Of a stretch of DNA of 64,000 nt, positions 1-11,000 are shown in pieces. Each line of letters starts with the position of its first letter. Position 1 is the stretch's first letter. The stretch lies in NCBI GenBank assembly GCA_033807695.1, contig CM066306.1, positions 3,968,001 to 4,032,000 on the forward strand, read 5' to 3'. The DNA comes from Daedaleopsis sinensis (taxonomy: Eukaryota > Basidiomycota > Agaricomycetes > Polyporales > Polyporaceae). Under the pieces are notes generated by a model, which was not told the origin of the DNA, ran no database searches, and was given only the letters and a program-made list of their open reading frames with translations. Made by a program: the position numbers and the translations under genes.

Positions 1-1092
1 TTCGCGTGCCCGTTCCCGTTCGCATGTCCGTTAGCATAGGAGGATGACTCGCGCTCGCGTTGAAGGAGGCAGTATAGCGCGTATAGATGCCTGCATGCGA
101 GTAGGTCAGCGACGCATGGAGTAAAGACAGAACGGGGAGACACACCTGTCCTGCCCGAGGCCCTTGCTACACTCCTTCGTCAGATTCACATGGCCCTGGC
201 ACGCCTTCTTCAGCGCGGAGACCTTCTGCGAGTTCGGCGCCTCCGAGAAGAACGTCTTCACGAACTCGACCGTGTGCGGCTGCACCGTGCGGATCGCCTC
301 TGTCCGCCCGTGCAGGAACGCCTTGGTCATCGCAGGCTCGTACGTGCACTCGATCCGGCCGTACAGCCCGTAGTACGCCGCCTGGAACGCCATCTGGATG
401 AACGCGTCGGGCGAGAAGCCGTGCGAGGTGATGAAGTTCTTGCCGTACATCTTGAACTCGAGCGCCTGGCAGTCGTTCTGGCAGATCAGGTCGCTCAAGC
501 GCGTCTCGGCGAAACGTATGCCGGCGCGCAGCTCCGGGTAGAGCGTCCACTCGAGTTTCTTCGGCAAGGTGTCGATCGCATAGGAGGGAGAGGCGGGTAG
601 TGACTGCCCCCGCGGGGGCTTGTAGGACTTAGCGAACGGAGAGAGCGGGGCGTGGAAGAGAGTGGGGGCGGATGGGTTGATGGAGCGCGCGAGGAGCATC
701 AGACCTTCGGTGAATATATCGGCGGCGAACCTTCATAGCGCAGCGGTCAGACTCTGAGTTTGGAAGGGCGATGTAGGTGACGTACCGTAGCACAGTGTGT
801 CCATCAACACCAGTATGCTCGAAGTTGATCCCGGCCGCACCATCTGCACAAACGATGATTTGGAGCTGCAGTCAAGTTAGATGCAGGGGTCAAAGCTTAT
901 AGCAGTACTAACTGCCGCACCTTGTCATACCACCTGTTCGTACACGTTCCGACCTGGACTCCACCTTTGAGGTCATAGGTCCCGCACAAAAAGTTATCGC
1001 ATAGCTGAGCGAGGTTCTCCGGGGCCGCGTCGTCGAGGCAAACCACAAACAGGGCGTTGTCGACGACGTCCAGACAGGACTCGTTGTTCTTG
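1..1092 (-). pseudogene. Carnitine O-acetyltransferase, copy 1: 5'-deleted and cut by the window edge
   Basis: The minus strand reads the central part of a carnitine acetyltransferase, from the Lys-Asn-Asn-Glu segment before the CLDVVDNALFVVCLDD stretch through the GQDR exon into the Asn/Gly-rich exon, where the window begins. Introns and exons match the intact copies at 7689, 16907 and 26125. The catalytic-His exon (EHTGVDG, about 785-870) is present. Everything upstream is missing: exons 1-6 and the start of exon 7, corresponding to 9512-10722, are replaced by a 412-bp insertion. The segment that would hold the start codon reads GAT instead of CAT on the plus strand, so no ATG remains. One exon difference from the other copies, in the codon before the NFLCG stretch, is synonymous (GAC to GAT). 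It is almost certainly non-functional as a full enzyme. Confidence 0.9.
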
Positions 1093-1504
1093 CATCTAAG
1101 TCCATGCAGGAGTGGTATATTTGCGATGTATCTCCTTGAAATATCAAGGTCATATGGAGTAGTGGTTGGATGCAGTGGTCAGGTGATGAGGCCAGTAATG
1201 TCCAGGGTTCAAATCCTGGTGGGTTCATTTTTATTTCGCATTTTTCCCTGCTCTACCCGGGGCAATACCTCATTCTTGACCATTGAATTCACCTTTTAAG
1301 AGGTTTCAGAGCATGAGGAGGGTCTACTCATGGCACCACTCATACCACATTGCTACTATTATGGTGAAATTGTACCACAAATTAGTACCAATTTGTACTA
1401 GTATTTTGACCCCCCTAGATATATCTGACATATCTGACACTTATGCAATTTTTGCCATTGTAGTACAAATTATTGCAAATGTGCAAAGGAGGTTTTTCCA
1501 GATG
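1093..1504 (+). mobile_element. 412-bp insertion with tRNA-like promoter (SINE candidate) replacing the 5' part of a transferase gene
   Basis: The sequence is absent from all other units. Positions 1202-1220 form a textbook T-arm (stem CCAGG/CCTGG), and 1206-1216 match the pol III B box (GGTTCAAATCC). An A-box-like TGGATGCAGTGG lies about 40 bp upstream, near 1168-1179, with one extra base. No acceptor stem pairs across the unit, so it is not a functional tRNA gene. A T-run follows the tRNA-like part. The remaining ~270 bp are AT-rich compared with the neighbours and contain short inverted stretches around AATTGTAC/GTACCAATT. This organisation fits a tRNA-derived SINE. I see no clear target-site duplication, probably because the insertion is coupled to a 1211-bp deletion. 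Confidence 0.55.
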
Positions 1505-1782
1505 ATGTCGTGCTTGTCGTCAGTCGGTCGTCCGTTGGCGTCGTTGGCGGTGGCGACTGCGTGCAGAGAAGAATGAAGAGATGGTGGAGGTTGGAAAGAA
1601 GGAGAAGGGGGAAGAGGGAGAGATGGGATGGCAGGGTTTTATGGCGTGCCCCGCAAGGCCGAGCGAGTCTAAATGCGGGGTCCCGGTGCTTAGGTATAGC
1701 ATGCGCGGCGGGGCCGGGAGGAGGCACAGAAGACGCGACGCAATAAACGTGCGACCCCGGGCCGTCGTCCTACTTAATGAAT
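1505..1782 (-). promoter_or_regulatory. Orphaned carnitine acetyltransferase upstream region (unit 0)
   Basis: Positions 1505-1782 are colinear with 10723-11000, the upstream region of the intact gene. The TATA-like element (TTTTAT on the plus strand at 1637-1642, ATAAAA on the minus strand) and the following pyrimidine-rich tract on the minus strand are preserved. It now points into the SINE-like insertion instead of a coding sequence. Confidence 0.7.
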
Positions 1783-4700
1783 GAGTACTGGGTGTCAGTG
1801 CGGGGCGATCGCTCTGGACTCACCGATGGGAGGAGAGGAAGAAGAGGCGTCTGTGGCTGTGCCGGATCTACTCGCGTCCGTGCCAGCGCCTGTGCGGAAA
1901 CCTCCTGCGTCTGCCCGCTCTGCCCTCTGCCAGCGTCTGCCCTCTGCCGCGCACGACCGACCGTCGCCTTGCGGATCGCTGGCCTTATGGTGGTTTCTGG
2001 GGCTATAAGACGCTGGGGGGTGCTCCAGCTAGTAGAGAGGGCCGCGAGCTCGTCTGCTATGGCGGGGCACTCAGCGCAGCGCTCAGCTGGCACACGGTGA
2101 GTGCTCTCTTAGCTGCGGCTCGTACGCGTACATTGGTGTCCCTCTCTGCCTCTTCCCCTGCTCCTCCTCCTCCTCCGTCGTCCCCTCCCCTCGTGCTCCC
2201 CGTCTCCGCCGCATACACCCGTCTGTCCCCCGCCCTCCTCTGATCTGCAGCTGAACAAGGTGAGTTGTATGCGTCGACTGCAATGTATGCGTGCAATGCG
2301 CTCAGAGCAGGTCACGCTGGCTACAGCAGTAGTAGCCCAGGTGCGCTCACAGCCTCCCCACCTCGTTGTCACGCACCACAACCCCTCGGAAACGACACCA
2401 TCCGCACGCCTTGCGGGAAGGCTCGTACGCGAATTCATACGCATGTACTCACCTCTCAGTACCGCTCTCCGCCTCCCAAACTCGGCGTGCGACGCGCAGA
2501 CGTCGCCGCAACCGTCCTCGTCCCGCTGCGCCATCGGTAAGTCTCGCTCGAAAGCTTGAAGGAGAGTGTACTCACCTCGACCGAATTCAGCGCCATCCAA
2601 CCCTCTTGGAGACCGCGTCCATCTCCGCCGGCCGTCTCCGTCTTTTCCCGCCTCCGCCGCTCATCCGACTATCTGTGAAAGCCGGTAAGCTCGAAACACT
2701 CACGCTCGAGCTCGCCAGCTGACTTACCATATGTGAACAGCGCCGTCCGACGCGTCCTGTCGCCGCCTCGACAGGAGCCGTCCATACTCGTCTTACGGCC
2801 CCGATCAGCGTATCGCGCCCCCGCCATCGTCCCCCGAGAGAAGAAGGTGCGAGACGAGCGGATCCCCGGCCACCGTGCTCCGCCGGACATTCCACACCGC
2901 CGCCCGCCGCCGCCCTTCTCCACGCGCCGCCCGTCCCGCCATCCGACGCCATGGGCGTCGACATCAGGTACGTCCAAGTCGAACGACGATGCTCACAGAG
3001 CACGTGATACCGACAGTGGGTGGAACTCAACATGGCGGCTCAGTTGCCCAGTTTAGACGAAACGACGTACCGTCCAGCCATTGTGGTAACCGCCGTCGGC
3101 GAGTGGCAGCCGTATCACCTCCCCGAGAAACGCGTCAGGACCGGCGGGCTCCGTCGCCAGATGCTGAAACGAAGTTGTAAGTGCGCTGTCTCGTCTCGTT
3201 CAAGGCCTGTGTACTCATCTTTCATCTGCGCAGCCTGACACTGTGCGCCAGCGGCGACTTTGGAATCATGCGCACGCCGGACGCCGCGTTCGCGAAGATG
3301 ACGCTCGTGCCCTGGCACGAGAGGGACGTGTCCGGGACGGCGGACGCGCGCAAGTCGCGCCTGCTCCCGGACTCGCGCGAGGCCGCCGGCGCCTCTGCGG
3401 CCCCGGAGCCCGCCACGCACGACCCGTTAAAGACGGGCGCACCTCCTTCCGAACTCCGCGGGCGGCGCGTCCGGACCCCGCCGCGCACAACCCGTTCGAG
3501 GACGCGCTTCCCGTGGCCGTACACGTACACGGTCAGCTCGTCCTTGGCGGGCTGTGTCGTCCTGCTGCTACGCCATCGCGTGAGTCCTGCTCGAACATAC
3601 AGAAGACATGTACTCACCTCGACTTGGGATGTCACTCGTGCCGCCAGGCGGCGCTCGTCCGCCGCCCGGTCCCGAGTGTGTCTCGCAGCGCACTCGCGCG
3701 ATGCCACACCTCGTCCCCTGACTCGATGCACGAGCCACTGCCGCGAGTCGCAAGCACTTGAAGTCGCCGCCACACGATCTGCAGCAGCCGATGAGCTCGA
3801 TGGACGCACATTGAGTTCGACAGACGACGTACGACCTTTGAAGAGCGCCACGGCCAACTCCCGCCGTCGCCCAAGAACCACGCACGGCGCGAGCTGCGCC
3901 CGTCCCGTGCACGGTGAGGACCGGCGCTGTCACCTTGCGAGGGGTGCGAATTCGCGGGGACGACGAGGTGAGCTTGCACGCTGTCCGACACGAGCCGGAC
4001 TCCCCGTCGCGTCGCGTCGCCCCACCCGCACGCTGTCGGCATCGCCAGAGGGTACGTCGCAGCAGGACGTCCTCGGAGCGTCCGAGTCGCGGGACAACGG
4101 TGGGTGGGAGTGGAAGTGGGGGTGTCTGTGCACCGCGCACGGTCAGCTCTCGTCCGTCCGAAACTATAGAGGGCCGACGTACCGACAGAGCTGGGCCAGT
4201 CGTCCGGATCGTGCCAGTGAGCGGCCGCCAGTGCGACGTTGGTAGAGAGGAGGGCTGCTAATGGCCAGTGCCGACGCCAGGGAGTGCGTCCATCGAGGAA
4301 TGGGGTGTGAGGCGAGGACGTGAACTCCGTCAGGCTCACGGCGACACGCTGTGTGAGCGTGGCTCGCCGCGCATGAGCACCCCGCGTCGCCGCCGGCCTC
4401 GATGGCGAGCGAGTGGGCAGACATGGGGGTGAGGGTGAGGGGAGGAGGAGACAGAGGTCTGGGCACGAGACGCGCTGAGTCTACCCGGGGGCCCGGAGCA
4501 CCGTGCGAGGCGGGGGGCATGCGAGGAGTCAGGACGCAAGGTGATTTCCATATCCAAGCCTCCCGAGTCCCCCGACGCTGATCGGGGTTTCTCCAGGCAG
4601 CGCCGTCCGTGTCCGTGGACGAACGTCCATCCGTCCCGCATGCGATCGCGCTCGGACGGCGCGAGAAATTCCTGCTCGCGTCGGCGATCCCGGATTGACA

Positions 4701-6270
4701 TACCATTTTGTGAGTATACCATCCTGTGAGTACGTACCTGAACGAAAGTCGACCGCTCGTCGGTGTTGTCTGTGTGCCCGCCGTGCTCTCGAGTGCAACA
4801 CACGACTCGGACACAGAGAGCGTTTGGACGGTGGCGAACGTCCTCGTCGAAACGGTCAGGCCTCTGCCGTGTCTCTCAGCCTGCGCGTGAGAGACAGGCT
4901 TGCTCGGAGCGGTCGCCGACGTCGCCGAGGATGTTCTGCGGCACCCGTTCTCGACCCTGTGGCTGGAGGCATGTTCGCTTCGGCGGGAGCTAAGTTCCAA
5001 GTTCCAGGCGTCTGAGCGCAGGTGTAGACATCCGCCCGTCTTCCCGCCTTCCCGCCTTCGCGCCAGCACCCCGCGCACCCTCGTTGCCCGACCATCCCGC
5101 CTCGGTGTGTGATGCACACGCTCCTGCAGCCTGTGTCCTCGCAGCGCGACTTGACTGCGACACACAGTACAGCGGACGTGCGGACAATGCGAGGGATGGG
5201 ATGCAATGCTGCGGAGGCCACTGGCAGGCGCGTCCCTGCGAGATGGCTGGAAGATTAGCTTAGGCGGGAGGGAGGAGCGTGTGTCTCGGCTCGCTACAGT
5301 CTCTCCTGGTATCTGTGAAGCATGAATTTGACGTCCGTGCGCCGCACGGCGATTCCTTGCTGTCAACTGGGCTTGATGGGTATCGTTGTGTAATGTGTTG
5401 GTCCTCAACACCTCACACTTCCCAGGTACACTGTACATGCTCTGCTCCGTGCTGGCGCGATGTCCGTGCTCAATGTGTGTTGCACGTTGCGCACTGGGCC
5501 TTTCGGGGCGGGTTGAGTCCTAGGATCAATGTATGTACTGTATGGCTGGACTGGACCCTGTTGCAGACCCATCCGAGTCCGCGCCGGACTGTATTCCCCG
5601 AGACTGCTCGCTTCCTGTCATGGTGGGCATTAATGTCCTTGGAAACAAGCCTAGGCTCGGGGACGCCGGCGAGAACCTCAGGAATGTTGCATCCTCAGGG
5701 TGGTTATCCCGGCATGACGTCGCCGGCTGTGCCTGTGACTTTGAGTAGCTCAGATACTGGTTTGTGAAAGTTGCCACGCCACATGTGAATTCCATTTCAG
5801 TGCCTATCCGGCGGTGAACGGACTATTATCGATGGCGGCTCGCTGCATTTGTTGCCTCTGGAAATGTGCTTGATATTCGCCTTTGTCCAAGCCTGCCAGA
5901 TTCGAGGTCCTGCACACTCCGTGCGTGCGTGGCCGTCGGGACATACTCTTTGTCTCGTCAAGATCCTCGCTCATTGAACGAGCCACCGTCCGGCGTCCGA
6001 TGCCCGTCGGATGTGCGAGTGTGCGGCGGAAAGTCCGTAACCACTTGTGGGTGAAATACAATGGACGCCAGTGATCGGCGACTTGGAGGAAATGGTGGTG
6101 TTTGGTTTGGCAGGGAATCGCTGTCTGTGAAACAGGGCGGTATGCTCGACTATGGAAATGGTAGTGCACACAGTGCAGAGTTTGACAGCAAGACGTAAAC
6201 CGCCCGGCGAGCCCGGCGCGCGGACGACATCTGAACATTCCCGGCCAAGTCCGCTGCTCGCGCGCCCGCT
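1783..6270 (+). other. Anonymous GC-rich region with intron-like modules (unit 1 copy)
   Basis: No protein family is recognised. The first ~3.4 kb are very GC-rich, so long open frames occur on both strands by chance. What stands out is a series of plus-strand intron-like segments with good donor, TACTCAC/CTGAC-like branch and CAG acceptor: 2536-2589 (54 bp), 2685-2740 (56 bp), 2968-3016 (49 bp) and 3177-3233 (57 bp), with shorter or weaker ones around 2097-2350. Between them, 3032-3176 and 3234-3430 have strongly coding-like third positions (for example MAAQLPSLDETTYRP and GDFGIMRTPDAAFAK), and 3470-3590 is coding-like in yet another frame. These do not join into one reading frame. A decayed gene or a spliced non-coding transcript both fit. 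A TATA-like GGCTATAAGA at about 2001-2010 could start it. 4871-4895 is an 8-bp-stem hairpin. From about 5250 GC content drops and I see nothing. Confidence 0.5.
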
Positions 6271-6279
6271 TGTGTTCCC

Positions 6280-6286
6280 TATAAAT
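6280..6286 (+). promoter_or_regulatory. TATA box of the small secreted protein gene (unit 1)
   Basis: TATAAAT lies about 130 bp upstream of the proposed start codon at 6418. It is followed by a pyrimidine-rich CTCAGTTCTCTCAA that could be the initiator. The same element is present at 15498-15504 and 24716-24722 in units 2 and 3. Confidence 0.5.
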
Positions 6287-6417
6287 GTACGACTCAGTTC
6301 TCTCAACCCCCCAGCAGCAACTCACCTCCCTCCCGCCAACACCTTCAGCTCGGGCACAGTCCCCCTCCCCTCCTGCTCAGCGACCAGTCCGCAGTCCGCC
6401 ATGCTCATTTGTCGACA

Positions 6418-7014
6418 ATGTCTCGCTCGACATCCCTGCTATCGACTTTTGCGACGCTCACGATGCTTACCATCGTGCACGTACGTGTGTTACGCTCCAA
6501 TCACCCCACACGCCGGCCCTGATCGCTTGCCACACAGCTGTCTATTCTACCCAGCGCACTGCGCACCGGTGAGCATGCAACTCACTGCCAAGCGTACCCT
6601 GCATTCTGACGTCGAAGGCAGATAGACTCACCCGGATTGACTGGCACGAGACTTAACAGAGGTACGTCTCTTGGCACGGCTCGCGCTCAGCTCCCTGTCA
6701 TACTGAAGGTTCCCATCTCCAGATTGATCTTCGGCGGTCGTCCGGGCGTAGTCAAGAACGTGTGACACGTACGTATCATGTTCCTAGGCTCGACTGTGGC
6801 GGGAGAACTCATCTCGTATATCAGGACGCCGACGGCGGGGACACTGTATCCCGGCTCACTCAGTCCAGACGACAGGCTGGCGTATGTATACCTACCGTCT
6901 GCTCATCCGCCGCTCGGCTCTGGCATCATCGCCATCAGGTCGCAGCTGGCAGGTTCGCCGTTTGAGACCTCGGACCTCCGAGTCGGGCACTTCGGCCATG
7001 GCATCTGCTTGTAG
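6418..7014 (+). CDS. Putative small secreted protein (unit 1 copy)
   Basis: The proposed start at 6418 opens a 63-bp exon (6418-6480) encoding a typical signal peptide: a short polar start MSRST, then a hydrophobic Leu/Thr/Ala-rich core. It is followed by a clean GTACGT donor and a CAG acceptor at 6537. The last exon starts near 6786 after a TAG acceptor and encodes about 75 residues, including IRTPTAGTLYPGS and FGHGICL, ending at the TAG at 7012-7014. The middle exons between 6538 and 6785 are uncertain; one consistent model needs a very short exon. The PTAGTLYPGS stretch recalls small secreted basidiomycete proteins that have a Pro..Gly..PGS segment, but this is resemblance, not an assignment. 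A TATA box precedes it at 6280. Function is unknown; secretion is inferred from the leader only. Confidence 0.4.
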
Positions 7015-7688
7015 TATTTACAGCTTGAAGGACCGTCTCCGCAAGGCCGCTGCGGCATTAGTCAGTAGTTAGACTCAGCCGCTGTGATCAGACCCAGACG
7101 TACCGGACTTTAAATCAGAAACGAATCACGGCCGGCGGGGGAAGAGCGAGGCCGTGACTCGGACCCCGGCGAGTTTGGGTCTCGTCTGACGGCTAGGAAG
7201 GATGTCGGAGTGTGGCTAGATCGCACGTGGCAGTTGATGTGCTCTACTATTACCACGGGAGCCTGCGTAGGATGTACAGCGTACAATGTTCGTACTGAGT
7301 AGCTGCTTGAATGGAACAGTCCTTGCCATGCGAGTTGAAGCCGCCGAGCTCATATTCTTCTTACTGTGTCTATTACTGTGTCTGTTGAAAACATGGACTG
7401 TGAGAGCTCGAAGAGGCACGTCAAAGTGTACGCTGAATGCACATACCCAGTGGCAGCAAGGGGTCGGCACAACTTTATCACCGCGTGCGTCAGCTTACTC
7501 TGCGACCGAATACACTGTATTCACCTCAAGAACAGCTACATTGGATATAATATACATCATAAGTACACACTAGGAGTACACGCACGTACGTACACAACGA
7601 TTCCCTCCCTTAGTCCATAAATCCATCCGTCATCCCATAGATCCCGCAAGATGAAATATCCAAACTCAATGCACACACGCGAAGCTGG
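7015..7688. other. Intergenic, between convergent secreted-protein and transferase genes (also 16233-16906 and 25451-26124)
   Basis: No gene is recognised. The stretch is less GC-rich than the rest of the unit and must hold both 3' ends. A run of ACGTACGT-type short repeats near 7582-7597 and AT-rich tracts such as TATAATATACATCATAAG (7548-7565) are the only features. Short open frames here lack splice or codon support. Confidence 0.5.
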
Positions 7689-10600
7689 TCAGTACTCGGC
7701 GAGAGGGATGATCTTCCCCGTCTTGTAGTACGACGGCCGCGCCTTCCTCCTCCCAAGCAGCTCGACGTCCCCGCTGTCGAAGAACGAGTACCCAGCTACC
7801 CGCACGCACTCCGCTCGTCAGCCAATCTCTCGCCCAGCAGAGAACGCTAGAAGGATACGCACGCATCGTGTCCTCGATGTCGTCGTACGCCGCATTCGTG
7901 TGGTGCCCGTTGATCGGCCGGCCCGTCTTCGAGTCGCGCAGCACCCCCGCGTGGTCGACGAACGGCTCCGGCCGCTGGTTCGCGGACAGGTGGAGCTGGA
8001 TCAGGATCCGCTGGATGTCGAGCAGGTACCCCTGGAGCGTGTCCAGGAAGCGGCGCGTCTGCAGGTGCTTCGACGACGCGCACCTGCAGTCCCCAGTCCG
8101 AGTCAGCCCGTGACGACGACGACAACAACAAGAACGGCGGAGAGAGAGAGAGGTACTTACACGGAGATCCCCTCGTCCTTGATGATGTACCCGATCCCGT
8201 ACCCGTCCGCCGCGACGGGCCCGAACCCGAACAGGCGCAGCGCCGGGTTCCCGCAGTTGGACGTCGAGATAATCGACCGCCCGAGGAGGTGCCAGCCGTT
8301 GTCGGTGAAGATCCCGGGGAGCGGCGGTTTGTCGCGCGCGCTGCTGCTTCCGCTCGACGTCGTGCTCAAGGGCGACGTCGGCCGCTCGTCGTCGCTCAGG
8401 TGCCCGTTCTCGTTGCCGTTCGCGTGCCCGTTCCCGTTCGCATGTCCGTTAGCATAGGAGGATGACTCGCGCTCGCGCTGAAGGAGACAGTACAGCGCAT
8501 ATAGATGCCTGTATGCGAGCGGGTCAGCGACGCATGGAGTAAAGATGGAACGGGGCAGACACACCTGTCCTGCCCGAGGCCCTTGCTGCACTCCTTCGTC
8601 AAGTTCACATGGCCCTGGCACGCCTTCTTCAGCGCGGAGACCTTCTGCGAGTTCGGCGCCTCAGAGAAGAACGTCTTCACGAACTCGACCGTGTGCGGCT
8701 GCACCGTGCGGATCGCCTCTGTCCGCCCGTGCAGGAACGCCTTGGTCATCGCGGGCTCGTACGTGCACTCGATCCGGCCGTACAGCCCGTAGTACGCCGC
8801 CTGGAACGCCATCTGGATGAACGCGTCGGGCGAGAAGCCGTGCGAGGTGATGAAGTTCTTGCCGTACATCTTGAACTCGAGCGCCTGGCAGTCGTTCTGG
8901 CAGATCAGGTCGCTCAAGCGCGTCTCCGCGAAACGTATGCCGGCGCGCAGCTCCGGGTAGAGCGTCCACTCGAGTTTCTTCGGCAAGGTGTCGATCGCAT
9001 AGGAGGGAGAGGCGGGTAGTGACTGCCCCCGCGGGGGCTTGTAGGACTTAGCGAACGGAGAGAGCGGGGCGTGGAAGAGAGTGGGGGCGGATGGGTTGAT
9101 GGAGCGCGCGAGGAGCATCAGACCTTCGGTGAATATATCGGCGGCGAACCTTCATAGCGCAGCGGTCAGACTCTGAGTTTGGAAGGGCGATGTAGGTGAC
9201 GTACCGTAGCACAGTGTGTCCATCAACACCAGTATGCTCGAAGTTGATCCCGGCCGCACCATCTGCACAAACGATGATTTGGAGCTGCAGTCAAGTTAGA
9301 TGCAGGGGTCAAAGCTTATAGCAGTACTAACTGCCGCACCTTGTCATACCACCTGTTCGTACACGTTCCGACCTGGACTCCACCTTTGAGGTCATAGGTC
9401 CCGCACAAAAAGTTGTCGCATAGCTGAGCGAGGTTCTCCGGGGCCGCGTCGTCGAGGCAAACCACAAACAGGGCGTTGTCGACGACGTCCAGACAGGACT
9501 CGTTGTTCTTGTTGCTGATGAGTGCTTTCCTTAGGCTCGACCAGATCTTGCGGTTCTCCGTAGACAGAACGCCAATCGCGTTCCGCGCGACCTGCGTATG
9601 CAAGCCGGAGGACACATGATCAGTGACGAGACGAACAGGCGCGGTAAGGAATCACGGACTTCCTGGATGGGCATCTGGTCTGCATCCGACACAATGGCCT
9701 GGAGATTCCGTAAGATCTCCCGTTCCGTAAGCACCGGCCGGTTCTCGGCGTCGAGCACATCGAACCAATCTATATATTGACAAGTAACGTCAGCGCTGTC
9801 ATCCTATCGGCATCGCAGGACGCACAGAATTGTCCTCGGCGGAGGACGACGATGTGCCTCGACTCGCCGTGCACCTCCATCTTGCATCCTCTCTGGCACC
9901 GGAGTGAATGGCGAGAATAGACAATTAGACTGTGTCTTCTTCCGCAGAACACGAAGCCAAGCGAAATGAATGAATACACACCTCCGTGGGTATCCGCGCG
10001 GTGCCAAAGAGCCGTGTGTACTGGTCCATGTCGAGCGGCGTCCCCCGCATGCTGTCCGGGCTGAGCATCCCCGCGCGGAGGTCGTGGATGAAGCCGAGGG
10101 ACGAGACGACGAGCGAGGCGGCGCGGGGGAGCTGCTGGCCGCGGTCGGGTGTTGGATCATTCCTGCACGGGTGCATCAGCATCGCCCGTGGCTTCGGAAC
10201 GGAACTGGGATTCCGAGGCAATCACAAGATACTCACTCGAGGACGAAGAACGGGTTGAGTGCAAGAACGACCGGGTCCGTATGCGACAAGTAGGACTCGT
10301 ACCTGCGCGGCGAACGAGGGGGTCATTGAGTGCACGATCTGGCGAACAAGGAGGATAGACGCACCAGAACTCTTCGATGTAGCTACCACCGCATACAGCC
10401 ACACGGAAGAAGCCCGAGGATCGCCATCGTCAGCGGGGTGTGAACGGCGGGAAGTCGAGTGAATGGGGAGACGCACCTGGCCTTGTCCTTCGCGTACTCC
10501 TTGAGCATCTCTTGCACGCGCGGGCCATCGTGGTGCAAGAACTCCTCGACGGCGCGCTTCGTCTCCGCGTGTTCGCGCGGATCCTGGAGGCCTTCAAGAG

Positions 10601-10724
10601 CCCGTAGGTATCTACTACATGTCTCTTCGAGCGGGGGAATTGGGAGCTTCGGGAGCTCGTGTTGGCGGGCGAAGGTCCGGGACTCGGGCGGGTCGGCCTC
10701 GAAGCGCGTTACGGGATTCGACAT
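7689..10724 (-). CDS. Carnitine O-acetyltransferase (unit 1 copy)
   Basis: It transfers acetyl groups between CoA and carnitine, feeding C2 units between compartments during growth on acetate or fatty acids. The start ATG at 10722-10724 opens MSNPVTRF; the stop is 7689-7691. About twelve exons give roughly 770 residues. Landmarks in order: N-terminal helical LPKLPIPPLEETCSRYL; an 18-nt microexon (10365-10382, YIEEF); DMDQYTRLFGTARIPTE; RHIVVLRRGQFYWFDVLD; LFVVCLDDAAPENLAQ; the catalytic-His motif NFEHTGVDG; SPDAFIQMAFQAAYYGLYG; GRTEAIRTV; the Ser-Thr-Ser motif ISTSNCG; and GFGPVAADGYGIGY. A low-complexity Asn/Gly/His insertion (NGHANGNGHANGN) sits before the last third. The C-terminus (PLAEY) has no PTS1 tripeptide and no obvious mitochondrial leader is seen, so a cytosolic Yat-like location is inferred. 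It is convergent with the small secreted protein gene. Confidence 0.95.
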
Positions 10725-10854
10725 GTCGTGCTTGTCGTCAGTCGGTCGTCCGTTGGCGTCGTTGGCGGTGGCGACTGCGTGCAGAGAAGAATGAAGAGAT
10801 GGTGGAGGTTGGAAAGAAGGAGAAGGGGGAAGAGGGAGAGATGGGATGGCAGGG

Positions 10855-10860
10855 TTTTAT
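10855..10860 (-). promoter_or_regulatory. TATA box of carnitine acetyltransferase (also 20073-20078, 29291-29296)
   Basis: ATAAAA on the minus strand, about 130 bp before the start codon, is followed by a long C/T-rich tract (about 10800-10845 read on the minus strand), a usual core-promoter arrangement for highly expressed fungal genes. The same element sits at the same distance in all copies. Confidence 0.55.
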
Positions 10861-11000
10861 GGCGTGCCCCGCAAGGCCGAGCGAGTCTAAATGCGGGGTC
10901 CCGGTGCTTAGGTATAGCATGCGCGGCGGGGCCGGGAGGAGGCACAGAAGACGCGACGCAATAAACGTGCGACCCCGGGCCGTCGTCCTACTTAATGAAT

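Larger units (their letters stand above)
1..1782. repeat. Right end of a further 9.2-kb tandem unit (unit 0, partial)
   Basis: This stretch aligns with 8419-11000, the end of unit 1. The alignment offset is 8418-8419 up to position 1092 and 9218 from 1505 onward, because 1211 bp of the unit have been replaced by 412 bp of unrelated DNA. It is visibly more diverged in positions 1-170 than the other units are from each other, including a 1-bp indel near 150 in a transferase intron. The array therefore continues leftward out of the window, and this is an older or differently evolving member. Confidence 0.95.
1783..11000. repeat. Tandem segmental unit 1 (9218 bp)
   Basis: Matches 11001-20218 base for base except for isolated substitutions: 2394 is G where units 2 and 3 have A, and 4850 is A where they have G. 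The left boundary is set by unit 3, whose end leaves homology after the ATGAAT at 29621-29626; the same ATGAAT at 1777-1782 continues into the next unit with GAGTACTGGG. The unit contains anonymous module-rich DNA, a small secreted protein gene and one complete carnitine acetyltransferase gene. Confidence 0.97.

Noticed and set aside
1160..1230. Functional tRNA gene
   Set aside because: T-arm and B box are good, but the acceptor and D stems do not form and the A box has an extra base; better explained as a SINE promoter.
3181..4245. 354-codon plus-strand ORF, repeated in all units (12399, 21617)
   Set aside because: Begins inside an intron-like segment and only a part (3234-3430) is coding-like; the rest is Arg-rich read-through in the wrong frame.
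4164..5438. 424-codon minus-strand ORF, repeated in all units (13382, 22600)
   Set aside because: Arg/Ser/Thr-rich composition, no domain, overlaps equally long frames on the other strand and contains intron-like signals of the plus strand; typical of GC-rich non-coding DNA.
5804..6325. 173-codon minus-strand ORF upstream of the secreted protein gene
   Set aside because: Runs antisense through the likely promoter and 5' UTR, no domain, no splice support.
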